Positions 41,985-49,862 are shown, counted from the first letter of the stretch. The stretch: DNA of 64,000 nucleotides from Nocardia brasiliensis ATCC 700358 (GCF_000250675.2 NC_018681.1:4712001-4776000), one strand, 5' to 3'. Numbers and translations: made by a program. Notes: generated from the letters alone by a model not told the origin.

Positions 41985-42524
41985 TCAGCCGCAGGCCGGC
42001 GTGCGGTAGTCGGCCGAACGCAGGATGCCGCACAGGTCGGTGCGCGAGATCTTCCATTTGCCGTCGAGCAGCACGAAATGCACCACGGTGGTGCGCACCG
42101 CCGTGCCGGTGCCGTCCTTGTCCAGCCGCATGGTGGCGGTGAGGGTGCCGTCGTGGTTGTCGAACACCGGGTCGGTGACGCCGTAGATCGCGCGCGGATT
42201 GTCTTGCAGCGCTTTGTACATGTCGGGGATCGCGGTGCGGAACGCGTCGCCGTCCTCGATCAGATCGGTGCGTTCGCTGTCGGGCAGGGCCGGATCGAGC
42301 GCACGTTTGATCTGCGCGTCCAGTTGCGCGGCACTCGGCAGCGGCGGATGCGCGGCCAGCGAGGATGTGGTGATCGAGGCGGACAGGGACGCGTTGGCCG
42401 AGGACCGGGCGGCGTCGACGGCGGCCTCGTCCGGGCCGGTGCTGCACGCCCCGGTCGCGGCGACGGTGAGCAGGGCGGCCGCGAAGAGCGCGGGGCGGAC
42501 GAATCGTGTGTAGGGCATCACCAT
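41985..42524 (-). CDS. Putative lipoprotein, MTB12-like
   Basis: 179 residues. Signal peptide 1-26 ending in ATGAC, a plausible lipobox. The mature part includes SAAQLDAQIKRALDPALPDS, TDLIEDGDAFRTAIPDMYK and HFVLLDGKWKISRTDLC, which resembles the C-terminal domain of the mycobacterial low-molecular-weight antigen MTB12 family (NTF2-like fold), an assignment from memory. Two Cys near the C-terminus could bond. Lies between a hypothetical gene (start codon directly at its stop) and the MMPL transporter, so it may be an accessory of that exporter. Confidence 0.72.
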   Translation of the reverse strand: MVMPYTRFVRPALFAAALLTVAATGACSTGPDEAAVDAARSSANASLSASITTSSLAAHPPLPSAAQLDAQIKRALDPALPDSERTDLIEDGDAFRTAIPDMYKALQDNPRAIYGVTDPVFDNHDGTLTATMRLDKDGTGTAVRTTVVHFVLLDGKWKISRTDLCGILRSADYRTPACG

Positions 42525-42881
42525 CTACATACCATCTATGACAGAGCTGATTCGTCCCAGCAACGCGCGCACCGTGGTCATTTCCCGATCCGGGATCGCG
42601 GCGGTGGGCACGGCGGCGGGGATGGTGTCACGGACGAGGGCGACGACGCTGCGTTCGTCGTCGAGGTCGATATCGGTGACGCGGGCCTGCGCGACCGCGA
42701 CGACGTCGTCCGGGCCGGGCATATCGTCGGCGAGGTCGGCCCGGTAGATCTCCAGCGTGAGCGTGGCGCGGACCGTGCGAAACGCATACGGCCTGCCGTC
42801 GGCGGTGGTCCCGAACCCGTGCGCGAACGGACCGACGGTGATGTCATCGATGGCAAACCCCGACGTGTGGTCGGCTATCAA
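42525..42881 (-). CDS. Hypothetical protein
   Basis: 118 residues, acidic and soluble, beginning MIADHTSGFAIDDITVGPFA. Strand-rich first half (TVRATLTLEIYRADLADD) and helical end (EMTTVRALLGRISSVIDGM). No family recognised. Its stop is immediately followed by the start of the lipoprotein, so it is the first gene of the operon hypothetical-lipoprotein-MMPL-YrdB. Confidence 0.68.
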   Translation of the reverse strand: MIADHTSGFAIDDITVGPFAHGFGTTADGRPYAFRTVRATLTLEIYRADLADDMPGPDDVVAVAQARVTDIDLDDERSVVALVRDTIPAAVPTAAIPDREMTTVRALLGRISSVIDGM

Positions 42882-42965
42882 CCGGCTCTCCCTGACTTGG
42901 ACACTGTTTCAACTCAACGGTAACCCGCGTCACCGACATTCACCGCCCGCCGACACCCCGGTACG

Positions 42966-42987
42966 CCATGCCGGTATACCGACATGG
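42966..42987. promoter_or_regulatory. 22-bp palindrome in the divergent promoter region
   Basis: CCATG-C-CGGTATACCG-A-CATGG: symmetric over 22 bp with a single mismatched pair. It lies between the divergent operons starting at 42881 and 43036, 49 bases from the latter. Probably an operator for either or both. Confidence 0.55.
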
Positions 42988-43035
42988 TCAGATGTTTGTG
43001 TAGCGGTTGATTCGTCGGTAGAAGGAGTTCGGAGG

Positions 43036-44052
43036 ATGCCCCCTCGCGGTTGGGTGGAATCGGCGGCGATCTCCGGCGTGGCGGCCGTGCTGCTGCTGAC
43101 CGGATGCTCCTCGAGTGCCGACGGGGACGATCTGGCCACCCGGGACCCCGCGACCGCCGCGGTCGCGCCCGCCCAGAGTGCCCGCCCCACAGGCGATATC
43201 GTCGGCGTGACCACCCCGATCGGCGCACTGCTCGCCGAGGAGTCCACCGGGCGGATCGTGGCACTCGGCACGAACGGCGACACGCTGCTTATCGACCCCG
43301 ACACGCCGAACCCGCGCACGATTTCGCTGCCCGCTCGGGGGGCTGCGCTCGTGCAGGGCAAGCCGGGCGAAGTCCTGGTCCCCGCGTCCGAGCGCGTCCT
43401 GCGTGTCGAGGTCGCGACCGGCGCGCTCACCGAGGTCGCGGTCGACGGCGACGCCCGCTCGGTGCAGCGCCGCGCGGACGACACGCTGATCGTCGGCACC
43501 GCCGACGGCAAGGTGCGCACACTCTCGCCCGAGGGCGAGAACACCCGCACCGTCTCCGGACTGGCCTCGGCCGACGCGCTGGCGCTGACCGACGATCACG
43601 TCACAGTTCTGGACCGCAGGCAGACCTCGGTGACCGAGATCGAACTCGGCAAAAAGTCCCTCGGCCTGGCCCTTCGCGCCGGTGACGGGGCCACGAACAT
43701 GATCTCCGATCGGTTCGGCCGGGTGCTCGTCACCGACACCGACGGGGGCGAACTGCTGGTCTTCAGCGCCGGACCTCTCGTCCTGCACCAGCGATTCCCG
43801 GTAAACTCTTCGCCTTACGCGATTGCCTACGACCAGCGGTCCGACACCGTGTGGGTGACGTGCACACAGACCAACGAAGTCGTCGGCTTCGATCTGTCGA
43901 CGGGTATACCGAAAGAGGTGGGGCGGTACGCCACCGTCCGGCAGCCGAACTCGGTGACCATCGAGCAGCGCACCGGTGACATGTTCGTGGGCTCCGCGAC
44001 CGGCGACGGTCTGCAGCGGATCCGCGCGGACGATCGGAAGAGAGGGCACTGA
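43036..44052 (+). CDS. LppL-like lipoprotein with beta-propeller
   Basis: 338 residues from ATG 43036 behind GAAGGAG. Signal peptide with lipobox LLTGC (Cys about 25), then a disordered Ala/Pro stretch and a YncE-like beta-propeller with repeats LLAEESTGRIVALGTNGDTL, LRRADDTLIVGTADGK-type and SPYAIAYDQRSDTVWVTCTQ. Position before the DUF5703 gene and pyrD corresponds to lppL (Rv2138) in M. tuberculosis as I recall it. Role unknown; anchored outside the membrane. The stop overlaps the next start by 1 base. Confidence 0.85.
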   Translation: MPPRGWVESAAISGVAAVLLLTGCSSSADGDDLATRDPATAAVAPAQSARPTGDIVGVTTPIGALLAEESTGRIVALGTNGDTLLIDPDTPNPRTISLPARGAALVQGKPGEVLVPASERVLRVEVATGALTEVAVDGDARSVQRRADDTLIVGTADGKVRTLSPEGENTRTVSGLASADALALTDDHVTVLDRRQTSVTEIELGKKSLGLALRAGDGATNMISDRFGRVLVTDTDGGELLVFSAGPLVLHQRFPVNSSPYAIAYDQRSDTVWVTCTQTNEVVGFDLSTGIPKEVGRYATVRQPNSVTIEQRTGDMFVGSATGDGLQRIRADDRKRGH

Positions 44053-44339
44053 TGACTCGGGCAGCGGACGAACCAGCCTCAGCACATCATTCCGGCAGGC
44101 GGACGGTGCGCCCGCGCGCCCTGCCTGCCGGGTGGGAGACCACCAGTGACGATTACGAATACGTGCCGCTGCGGCTGCCGCCCGAGGTGACCCGGGTGAC
44201 GGCCTCGATGCGGCTGGCCATCCAGGCCGAATTCGGGGGCTGGGAGTTGTCCCGCGTGCGGGCTTACACCGACGGCAGCCGCCGGGTGCTGCTGCGCCGC
44301 CGAAAAACCGCACTACCCCAGCCCGAACCGGGAATGTGA
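44052..44339 (+). CDS. DUF5703 family protein
   Basis: 95 residues, overlapping the lipoprotein stop by one base (TGATG). Conserved core YEYVPLRLPPEVTRVTASMR and FGGWELSRVRAYTDGSRRVL ending in RRRK. Small cytoplasmic basic protein of unknown function, conserved beside pyrD in actinobacteria (Rv2137c-like). Confidence 0.88.
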   Translation: MTRAADEPASAHHSGRRTVRPRALPAGWETTSDDYEYVPLRLPPEVTRVTASMRLAIQAEFGGWELSRVRAYTDGSRRVLLRRRKTALPQPEPGM

Positions 44340-44343
44340 GCCG

Positions 44344-45420
44344 ATGTACGCCCTGTTATTACGCCTGATGTTCCTGGTCCCGCCGGAGCGGATCCACCAC
44401 CTGGTCTTCGCCACGATGCGCGTGTGCGGCCGGCTCGCGCCGACCCGCTGGCTGATGACCAAGCTTTTCGTCACCGACGATCCGATCCTGCGTAATACCG
44501 CGTTCGGCGTCGAATTCCCCGCGCCGCTCGGCTTGGCCGCCGGCTTCGACAAGAACGCCGACGGCGTCGACGCGTGGGCGCCACTGGGTTTCGGTTTCGC
44601 CGAGATCGGCACCGTCACCGCCCAGGCGCAGCCGGGTAACCCCGCGCCGCGCCTGTTCCGGCTGCCTGCCGATCGCGCGCTCATCAATCGTATGGGCTTC
44701 AACAACTTCGGTGCCGCGGCGGCCGCCGGACAGCTGCGCGATCGGCGCGGCGGAGTGCCGATCGGCGCGAACATCGGCAAGACGAAGATCGTCGAAGCCG
44801 CCCACGCCGCAGACGATTACGCGATCAGCGCGGCACTGCTCGGCCCGCTCGCCGACTTCGTGGTCGTCAACGTCAGCTCCCCCAATACCCCCGGCCTGCG
44901 CGACCTGCAGGCCGTCGAATCGCTGCGCCCGCTGTTGCAGGCGGTGCTGGACAGCGTGCAGGTACCGGTGCTGGTGAAGATCGCCCCCGACCTGTCCGAC
45001 GAGGACATCGACGCCGTCGCCGACCTCGCCGTCGAACTCGGCCTGGCGGGCATCGTCGCCACCAACACCACCATCCGCCGCGACGGCCTGGCCACCGCCG
45101 CCGCCGAGGTCACCGCCATGGGCGCGGGCGGCCTGTCCGGCGCGCCCGTCGCCGATCGCTCGCTCGACGTGCTGCGCCGCCTGTACCGCCGCGTCGGCGA
45201 CCGCCTCGTGCTCATCTCGGTCGGCGGCATCGAAACCGCCGACCAGGCCTGGGAACGCATCCTGGCCGGCGCCACCCTGCTGCAGGGCTACACCGGCTTC
45301 ATCTACGGCGGCCCGTTCTGGACCCGCAAGATCCATCGCGGTCTCGCCGAACGCCTGCGCGCCAACGGCTATCGGAGCCTGGCCGACGCGGTCGGTGCCG
45401 AGCACACCGCCAACGCCTGA
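44344..45420 (+). CDS. pyrD: Dihydroorotate dehydrogenase (quinone), class 2
   Basis: 358 residues, normal class 2 length. Oxidises dihydroorotate to orotate in pyrimidine synthesis, passing electrons through FMN to membrane quinone. An N-terminal amphipathic membrane helix (LLRLMFLVPPERIHHLVF) comes first; then PLGLAAGFDKNADGVDA, NRMGFNNFG, VVNVSSPNTPGLRDLQ with the catalytic Ser, LVKIAPDL, and GGLSGAPVADRSLDVL with phosphate/FMN binding. Four bases after the DUF5703 gene, so lppL-DUF5703-pyrD is one operon. Confidence 0.96.
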   Translation: MYALLLRLMFLVPPERIHHLVFATMRVCGRLAPTRWLMTKLFVTDDPILRNTAFGVEFPAPLGLAAGFDKNADGVDAWAPLGFGFAEIGTVTAQAQPGNPAPRLFRLPADRALINRMGFNNFGAAAAAGQLRDRRGGVPIGANIGKTKIVEAAHAADDYAISAALLGPLADFVVVNVSSPNTPGLRDLQAVESLRPLLQAVLDSVQVPVLVKIAPDLSDEDIDAVADLAVELGLAGIVATNTTIRRDGLATAAAEVTAMGAGGLSGAPVADRSLDVLRRLYRRVGDRLVLISVGGIETADQAWERILAGATLLQGYTGFIYGGPFWTRKIHRGLAERLRANGYRSLADAVGAEHTANA

Positions 45421-45435
45421 GCCGGTTCGCGCGCC

Positions 45436-45822
45436 TCAGCCGAGGACGTACGGCGGTTCGACGAGGTGCTTGCGCAGCGGATGCGACCGCGGAGTGCGTC
45501 CCGGCGCGGCAGCCGCACCCGCGGCGCGTTCCTGGTGCAGCCGCACCGCCATCCGGCGGGCCAGCAGCAACAGTGCGCCGTTGCGCGGTATGCCGAGCTG
45601 CTCGGCGCAGACATCGATCCGATCCTGCACCGCCCGGTCGTGCACCGCGCTCAGGTCGCTCAGCAGTTCGTCGAGTTCCATGCCCAACTGCGCCTGCTCG
45701 GCGGTGAGCAGGCGCTCGGGCAGCCAGCTCAACCGCCACCGGTCCGTGCCGTCCGCTTCGCGGTACGCCCATTCCGGGGTGATATCGCTGGTCATAGTCC
45801 AGAAGGTGATGTGCACAGTCAT
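45436..45822 (-). CDS. Small protein, paralog A of the WLP pair
   Basis: 128 residues from ATG 45822 (the frame continues to 45924 without a signal). The core is EWAYREADGTDRWRLSWLPE followed by QAQLGMELDELLSDL and, later, LGIPRNGALLLLARRMA; the C-terminal 30 residues are basic. It is paralogous to the next upstream gene: both share a Trp-rich strand, SWLPxRL, a QAxxxMELxELLS helix and a helix ending RRM. I know no function or named family. Its stop converges on pyrD 15 bases away. Confidence 0.72.
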   Translation of the reverse strand: MTVHITFWTMTSDITPEWAYREADGTDRWRLSWLPERLLTAEQAQLGMELDELLSDLSAVHDRAVQDRIDVCAEQLGIPRNGALLLLARRMAVRLHQERAAGAAAAPGRTPRSHPLRKHLVEPPYVLG

Positions 45823-45853
45823 GACTGCCTCCGGTCCAACAAATCGAACGTGT

Positions 45854-46144
45854 TCACGAATGTCTGTCCCGCATCCGCCGATGCAGCAGTTCCAGGGCCT
45901 GCCGCACGGTGACGCCGAGGACACCGGCCGAGGCCTCGGCCCGGGCCTGCGCCGGATGGTCCGACGCGAAGTCGGGGCGACTCAGCAGCTCGCCCAATTC
46001 CATTGCCGCCCTGGCCTGCTCGCGGTTCAGCCGGTGCGGTAGCCAGCTCACGAGCCAGGCCGGTTCGGCGCGTCCGGTCACCCGTTCCGCCCATTCGCCG
46101 CAGACACTGCTCGTCATCGATCGGCTGTTCTCGAAAATCGTCAC
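45854..46144 (-). CDS. Small protein, paralog B of the WLP pair
   Basis: 96 residues from GTG 46144 with GGAGGAGG 5 bases upstream, a decisive site; the frame runs on to 46492 but is Arg-rich. The core is EWAERVTGRAEPAWLVSWLP, REQARAAMELGELLSRPDF and LGVTVRQALELLHRRM, aligning end to end with the downstream paralog without its basic tail. Small, soluble and possibly DNA- or protein-binding (the LGV-RQALELL part resembles a helix-turn-helix), which is only a guess. Confidence 0.72.
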   Translation of the reverse strand: MTIFENSRSMTSSVCGEWAERVTGRAEPAWLVSWLPHRLNREQARAAMELGELLSRPDFASDHPAQARAEASAGVLGVTVRQALELLHRRMRDRHS

Positions 46145-46600
46145 GGCGGCCTCCTCCAGGTGGGTCGTCGCATGGGCGCGTGCTGCTGCACTCGAGATCG
46201 GTGAGCCCGGTCGGCGTCGTGCGCGAACCGGTGCGGCTTCCTCGCGGAAGCGATGCGAATGCCGGCCACGACCGGCACGAGTAAGGGGTCTGCGAGAACT
46301 GCGCCGCGCCCCGCCTAAGCTCCGACCATGTTCGGTTCCAGCTCGGTGTCGGTACCGAGGTGCCGGTGCGGCCTGCGCCGCCGGTTGTGCCGAATCAGGA
46401 GAACTGTTTTCATCTCCGGGTCCCCTCCCGAGGTGGCTGGGAGGCGATGCCTCGCCGAACCCAGTGTGGCATTTGCCGTATCGGACCGTCAATTGCCGTT
46501 GTAGGTTGGTAATTGACAGTTCGCCCGCGGGCTAAACGCCGATTTTCGGCGAACGCGGGTATACCCCTCAGCAACGACGACGAGAGAGGTCGAGCCCGCC
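46145..46600. other. Divergent promoter region with dyads and a possible leader ORF
   Basis: Between the small-protein pair (minus) and the PfkB-like gene (plus). It contains a possible leader ORF (46315-46413), an inverted repeat GTCAATT/AATTGAC (46488-46494 and 46511-46517) and a small hairpin CGCCGA-TTT-TCGGCG (46537-46551). The inverted repeat lies where a shared operator would be expected. Confidence 0.45.
46315..46413 (-). CDS. Possible 32-residue leader peptide/small protein
   Basis: ATG 46413 follows GGGAGGGG by 8 bases and opens MKTVLLIRHNRRRRPHRHLG and 12 further residues ending in MVGA before TAG. The N-terminus is hydrophobic, the middle strongly basic (Arg/His run). It lies 170 bases upstream of the small-protein pair on the same strand. 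It could be a regulatory leader, a small secreted or membrane peptide, or chance. Confidence 0.35.
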   Translation of the reverse strand: MKTVLLIRHNRRRRPHRHLGTDTELEPNMVGA

Positions 46601-48106
46601 ATGGTCCCGCAGGACTCGGGAGTGGTTGCCGTACGCAACATCCTCACGCGACTGTGCAAGCGATCCGGACTCAGCCTGGACCGCCTGCGCACCACCGAGA
46701 TAGACGTCGCACCGCTACTGGATCTGCTGGCCGTACGGCAGCACGCGCACCGCAACGGGATCTCCGCCGAAGAGGCGGTATTACCGGTCGTCCGCGATCT
46801 GGCCGCGCAATTGCCGCCGACGAACCGGCTCATCGCCGACGCCGAGCTCGTCCTCGGGCTGCTCCGCGACGACAACGCCGCCGCCGCAGTGGATCTCGAT
46901 CGGCTCTACGCCGCCGATCTCGGCGAGCGCCGGGAGTACCTGACCGAGCAGTGGCGCCTGCTGCACGAAGCCCTTGCCGCCGAGGACATCCCGCCCGCGC
47001 CGACCGTGCGCTCGCTGCGCGCCACCCCCGAGCGCCGCGCGTTCACCGCGCTGGCGAACCTGCTCGTCAACGAATCGGTCTACGACGCGGCCTCGGCGCA
47101 CACCACGCCGATCTTCCGCGCCCCACCGACCACGAAACCGCCTGCCACACCGACGGTTCCAGGCGTGGTCACGGTGATCGGCGACGCGGTGATCGACCAT
47201 CTCTACTTCGTCGACCACATCCCGGTGGCGGGCGCGTCGACGCAGGGCAGCAGCTTCGAAGAACATCCCGGCGGCAAGGGGCTCAGTCGCGCGGTGGCCG
47301 CCGCCCGGCTCGGTCTGCAGGTCCGGCTGATCTCCGCGGTCGGCGACGACGCCGCAGGCCGGCGCGTGCTGCAGTATCTGCGCGACCAGGGCGTGGACAC
47401 CGACCTGGTGAAGGTGGTGCCCGACGCACCGACGCCGGTGACCGCCGTGCTGATCACCAGCACCGGCGCCGCGGGCTTCATCGGCTGCCGCGACGACCGG
47501 ATCCGGTTGAGCGCCCAGGACTTACGCAGCCCGATGATCAACGCCGCGCTCGCTTCCTCGGACGCGGTGCTGCTCACCTTCGAACAACCGAGCCCGGTCC
47601 TCGAACGCGTGATGTCGTTGGTGCAGCGGCTGTCTCCGCGTCCGCTGCTCGTCGTCCACCCGGCGCCGTCGATCGGCGTACCGCAGTATCTCTACCAATA
47701 CCTCGGCGCCGTCGACTATCTCGCGGGCACCAGCAAGGACCTGGCCGCGATGGTGCCCGACGGCGCCGCGGCCTCCCCCGCCGCCACCGCGCAGCGCCTG
47801 CGCGCCCTCGGGGTCCGGTCGGTCTGCGCGATCGAGGACTTCCGCTGCACCGTCTGGTCCGACCGCGTGAGCACCCAGATTCCACCGTTCCCCGCCGCGA
47901 TGGCGGATTCACCGGGTGCTCAGGCAGCCTTCGCGGCGGCGCTGGTATACCGTCTCGTCTCGACCCGCCGACCGGCCGATGAGAACGACTACATCTGGGC
48001 GACCGCGGCGATGGTGGCAACGCAGTCGTTCGGGGATGTCCCCGGAGCGATGCCACCGGTCAGCGATATCGACCGCATCGTCAGACTTGCTTCGGAGGAG
48101 CATTGA
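46601..48106 (+). CDS. PfkB-fold sugar kinase-like protein with N-terminal helical domain
   Basis: 501 residues. Residues 1-165 are a helical domain (RNILTRLCKRSGLSLDRLR, LLAVRQHAHRNGISAEEAV) of unknown role, possibly regulatory. Residues 187-475 are a ribokinase/PfkB fold: VTVIGDAVIDHLYFVDHIPV and HPGGKGLSRAVAAARLG (222-238) are good matches to signature 1. The C-terminal signature, normally DTxGAGDxF with catalytic Asp, reads DSPGAQAAF (436-444), so the catalytic base is Ala442 and the protein is probably not an active kinase. The stop overlaps the TTG start of the GTP cyclohydrolase gene, so they are coupled. Confidence 0.85.
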   Translation: MVPQDSGVVAVRNILTRLCKRSGLSLDRLRTTEIDVAPLLDLLAVRQHAHRNGISAEEAVLPVVRDLAAQLPPTNRLIADAELVLGLLRDDNAAAAVDLDRLYAADLGERREYLTEQWRLLHEALAAEDIPPAPTVRSLRATPERRAFTALANLLVNESVYDAASAHTTPIFRAPPTTKPPATPTVPGVVTVIGDAVIDHLYFVDHIPVAGASTQGSSFEEHPGGKGLSRAVAAARLGLQVRLISAVGDDAAGRRVLQYLRDQGVDTDLVKVVPDAPTPVTAVLITSTGAAGFIGCRDDRIRLSAQDLRSPMINAALASSDAVLLTFEQPSPVLERVMSLVQRLSPRPLLVVHPAPSIGVPQYLYQYLGAVDYLAGTSKDLAAMVPDGAAASPAATAQRLRALGVRSVCAIEDFRCTVWSDRVSTQIPPFPAAMADSPGAQAAFAAALVYRLVSTRRPADENDYIWATAAMVATQSFGDVPGAMPPVSDIDRIVRLASEEH

Positions 48107-49056
48107 CCACGTCGCTGTCCGGCCTTGCCGAGACCGAGCACCGGTTCACGCGCAAGGAGAGCACCCTGCCGGTCAGGGTGCTCGAACTCGACGACGCGAC
48201 CGAACGAGGACATCTGCTGATCTTCGGTGAGCTCACCGACGGATGCCTGGTCCGGATCCATTCGCGCTGTCTGTACGGCGAGACCCTGCGCTCCGACGAC
48301 TGCGACTGCGGTCCGGAGCTCGACGCCGCGCTCGACCTCATCCAGACGGCCGGCTGCGGCGTCCTGGTCTATCTGGAACAGGAGGGCCGCGGGCTCGGAC
48401 TGGTCGCGAAGGCCCGCGGATACCGGCACAGCGAGCAGCACCGCACCGACAGCTTCACCAGCTACGCACAGCTGGGCTACCCCGTCGACGCGCGCACCTT
48501 CGAGGCGGCGGCTCATGGGCTGGCCGGGCTCGGCCTGCGCTCGGTCACGTTACTCACCAACAATCCCATCAAGATCGAGACGGTGCGCGCCGCGGGCTTG
48601 AATGTCATTGCCGCACCGCTGATCACGCCGGTACGCAGCGACCGAGCCCGGGCCTATCTCGAGGCCAAGCGGCTGTACCGCGGGCACACCCTGCCCGCCG
48701 ATCTGGCCCCGTTCGACGCGCCCGCACCGCCGCTGCCCGTGCCTCGGCTGCGCTCACTGCTACCGAGCCGCGAGGTGGTGCTGATGGCGCCGATCGCGCT
48801 GCTGGCCGTGCTGCTCGTGTCGTTCGGTCATATCAGTGTGGCGGTGACCGCGGCGCTGCTCGGCGTGCTCCTGCTCGGCGGTCACGCGCTGCGATCCAGC
48901 GATCTCATCGCCGAGTTGCGAACCCGGCACGACCGGCACGCCGAGACCGGGCGGCTCGAGCTGACGCCGCTGCCCGCCCCGCCGCTGGCCCTCGCCGACG
49001 ACTCGGCAGGTGTGGACACCGTGATCGTCGTCGCGCACCCGGAGTGCTGCTCATGA
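48103..49056 (+). CDS. GTP cyclohydrolase II-like protein with C-terminal membrane anchor
   Basis: 317 residues from TTG 48103, overlapping the previous stop (TTGA) behind GGAGGAG. RibA-type enzyme converting GTP to 2,5-diamino-6-ribosylamino-pyrimidinone phosphate. The zinc ligands Cys56, Cys67, Cys69 (HSRCLYGETLRSDDCDCG), EQEGRGLGL, Tyr107 in KARGY (E. coli Tyr105) and Asp129/Arg131 (E. coli Asp126/Arg128) are all conserved, so it should be active. Unusually, two transmembrane helices (about 225-241, 244-263) and a 50-residue tail ending HPECCS follow the catalytic domain at residue 205. No ribB domain and no other riboflavin genes nearby, so likely a specialised paralog. Confidence 0.85.
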   Translation: MTTSLSGLAETEHRFTRKESTLPVRVLELDDATERGHLLIFGELTDGCLVRIHSRCLYGETLRSDDCDCGPELDAALDLIQTAGCGVLVYLEQEGRGLGLVAKARGYRHSEQHRTDSFTSYAQLGYPVDARTFEAAAHGLAGLGLRSVTLLTNNPIKIETVRAAGLNVIAAPLITPVRSDRARAYLEAKRLYRGHTLPADLAPFDAPAPPLPVPRLRSLLPSREVVLMAPIALLAVLLVSFGHISVAVTAALLGVLLLGGHALRSSDLIAELRTRHDRHAETGRLELTPLPAPPLALADDSAGVDTVIVVAHPECCS

Positions 49057-49075
49057 CGCGCACCGGGGGTCCTCG

Positions 49076-49660
49076 GTGACCATCATCGACTCGGCACCCG
49101 CCGACACCGGACATCGGTTGCTGCGCAAGGGCCGCGACCTCCAGGTCCGGGTGCACGAACTGCCCGGCGACCGCGACGGCGGACACGTCTTGGTCTTCGG
49201 CGAGATCGCCGACGGCTGCCTGGTCCGGATCCACTCGCGGTGCCTCTACGGTGACGCGTTGCGCGCCGACCACTGCCGCTGCGGCGTCGCACTCGACGAC
49301 GCGATGGACCGGATCCAGGCGGCAGGCGGGGGCGTGCTGATCTATCTGGAGCAGGAGGGCCGCGGCGCGGGACTGGTCGGCAAGGCCCGCGGACTGCGGG
49401 CCGCGCAGCGCCACGACATCGGCACGCCCTGCAATCCTGCCGCCGATGCCCGGTCCTATCGGCACGCGGTGGCCGCGCTGCAACGACTGGGACTGCGATC
49501 GGTGCGGCTGCTCACCGACAACCCCGACAAGGTCCGTGCCGTGCGCGCGGGCGGGATCAAAGTCATCGTGCGCAGCCCTGCGGCAACCGTCCGCGGCGGC
49601 CGGATCGCGGCGCTGCGCGCTCGCTGGGTTCGCGTCATCCGACGATTCGAGGCACAGTAG
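49076..49660 (+). CDS. GTP cyclohydrolase II paralog with altered active site
   Basis: 194 residues from GTG 49076, 19 bases after the previous stop. It covers the RibA domain only: zinc ligands Cys56, Cys67, Cys69 (HSRCLYGDALRADHCRCG), EQEGRGAGL, and Asp124/Arg126 in AADARSY. The catalytic Tyr (E. coli Tyr105) is Leu107 (KARGLRAAQ). In Streptomyces coelicolor a paralog with Met at this place (SCO6655) gives the formylated pyrimidine (GTP cyclohydrolase III activity), so a changed product is possible here. The C-terminus is basic. Third gene of the operon with the PfkB-like protein. Confidence 0.82.
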   Translation: MTIIDSAPADTGHRLLRKGRDLQVRVHELPGDRDGGHVLVFGEIADGCLVRIHSRCLYGDALRADHCRCGVALDDAMDRIQAAGGGVLIYLEQEGRGAGLVGKARGLRAAQRHDIGTPCNPAADARSYRHAVAALQRLGLRSVRLLTDNPDKVRAVRAGGIKVIVRSPAATVRGGRIAALRARWVRVIRRFEAQ

Positions 49661-49862
49661 GTCGCGCGTCCATAACTTCCCGAGTAAGCCGTACCACTAC
49701 CTGCGGATCTGGCTACCATGAGTGAGCCGCGCCACTCCTGGCGCATCGACTCGTGAGAAACTGACAGTTGAGCTGCTGCATTCTGTCAGGATCGGGTCTC
49801 GAACCGCCCGCGTGCGGACGCCGTGAGGCGCGGTTCATGGCACAGCTATCGGGAACAGGGTT

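Noticed and set aside
49801..49836. Hairpin GAACCGC/GCGGTTC before the acyl-CoA ligase as a riboswitch
   Set aside because: Stem of only 7 bp with a long loop and no known aptamer features.
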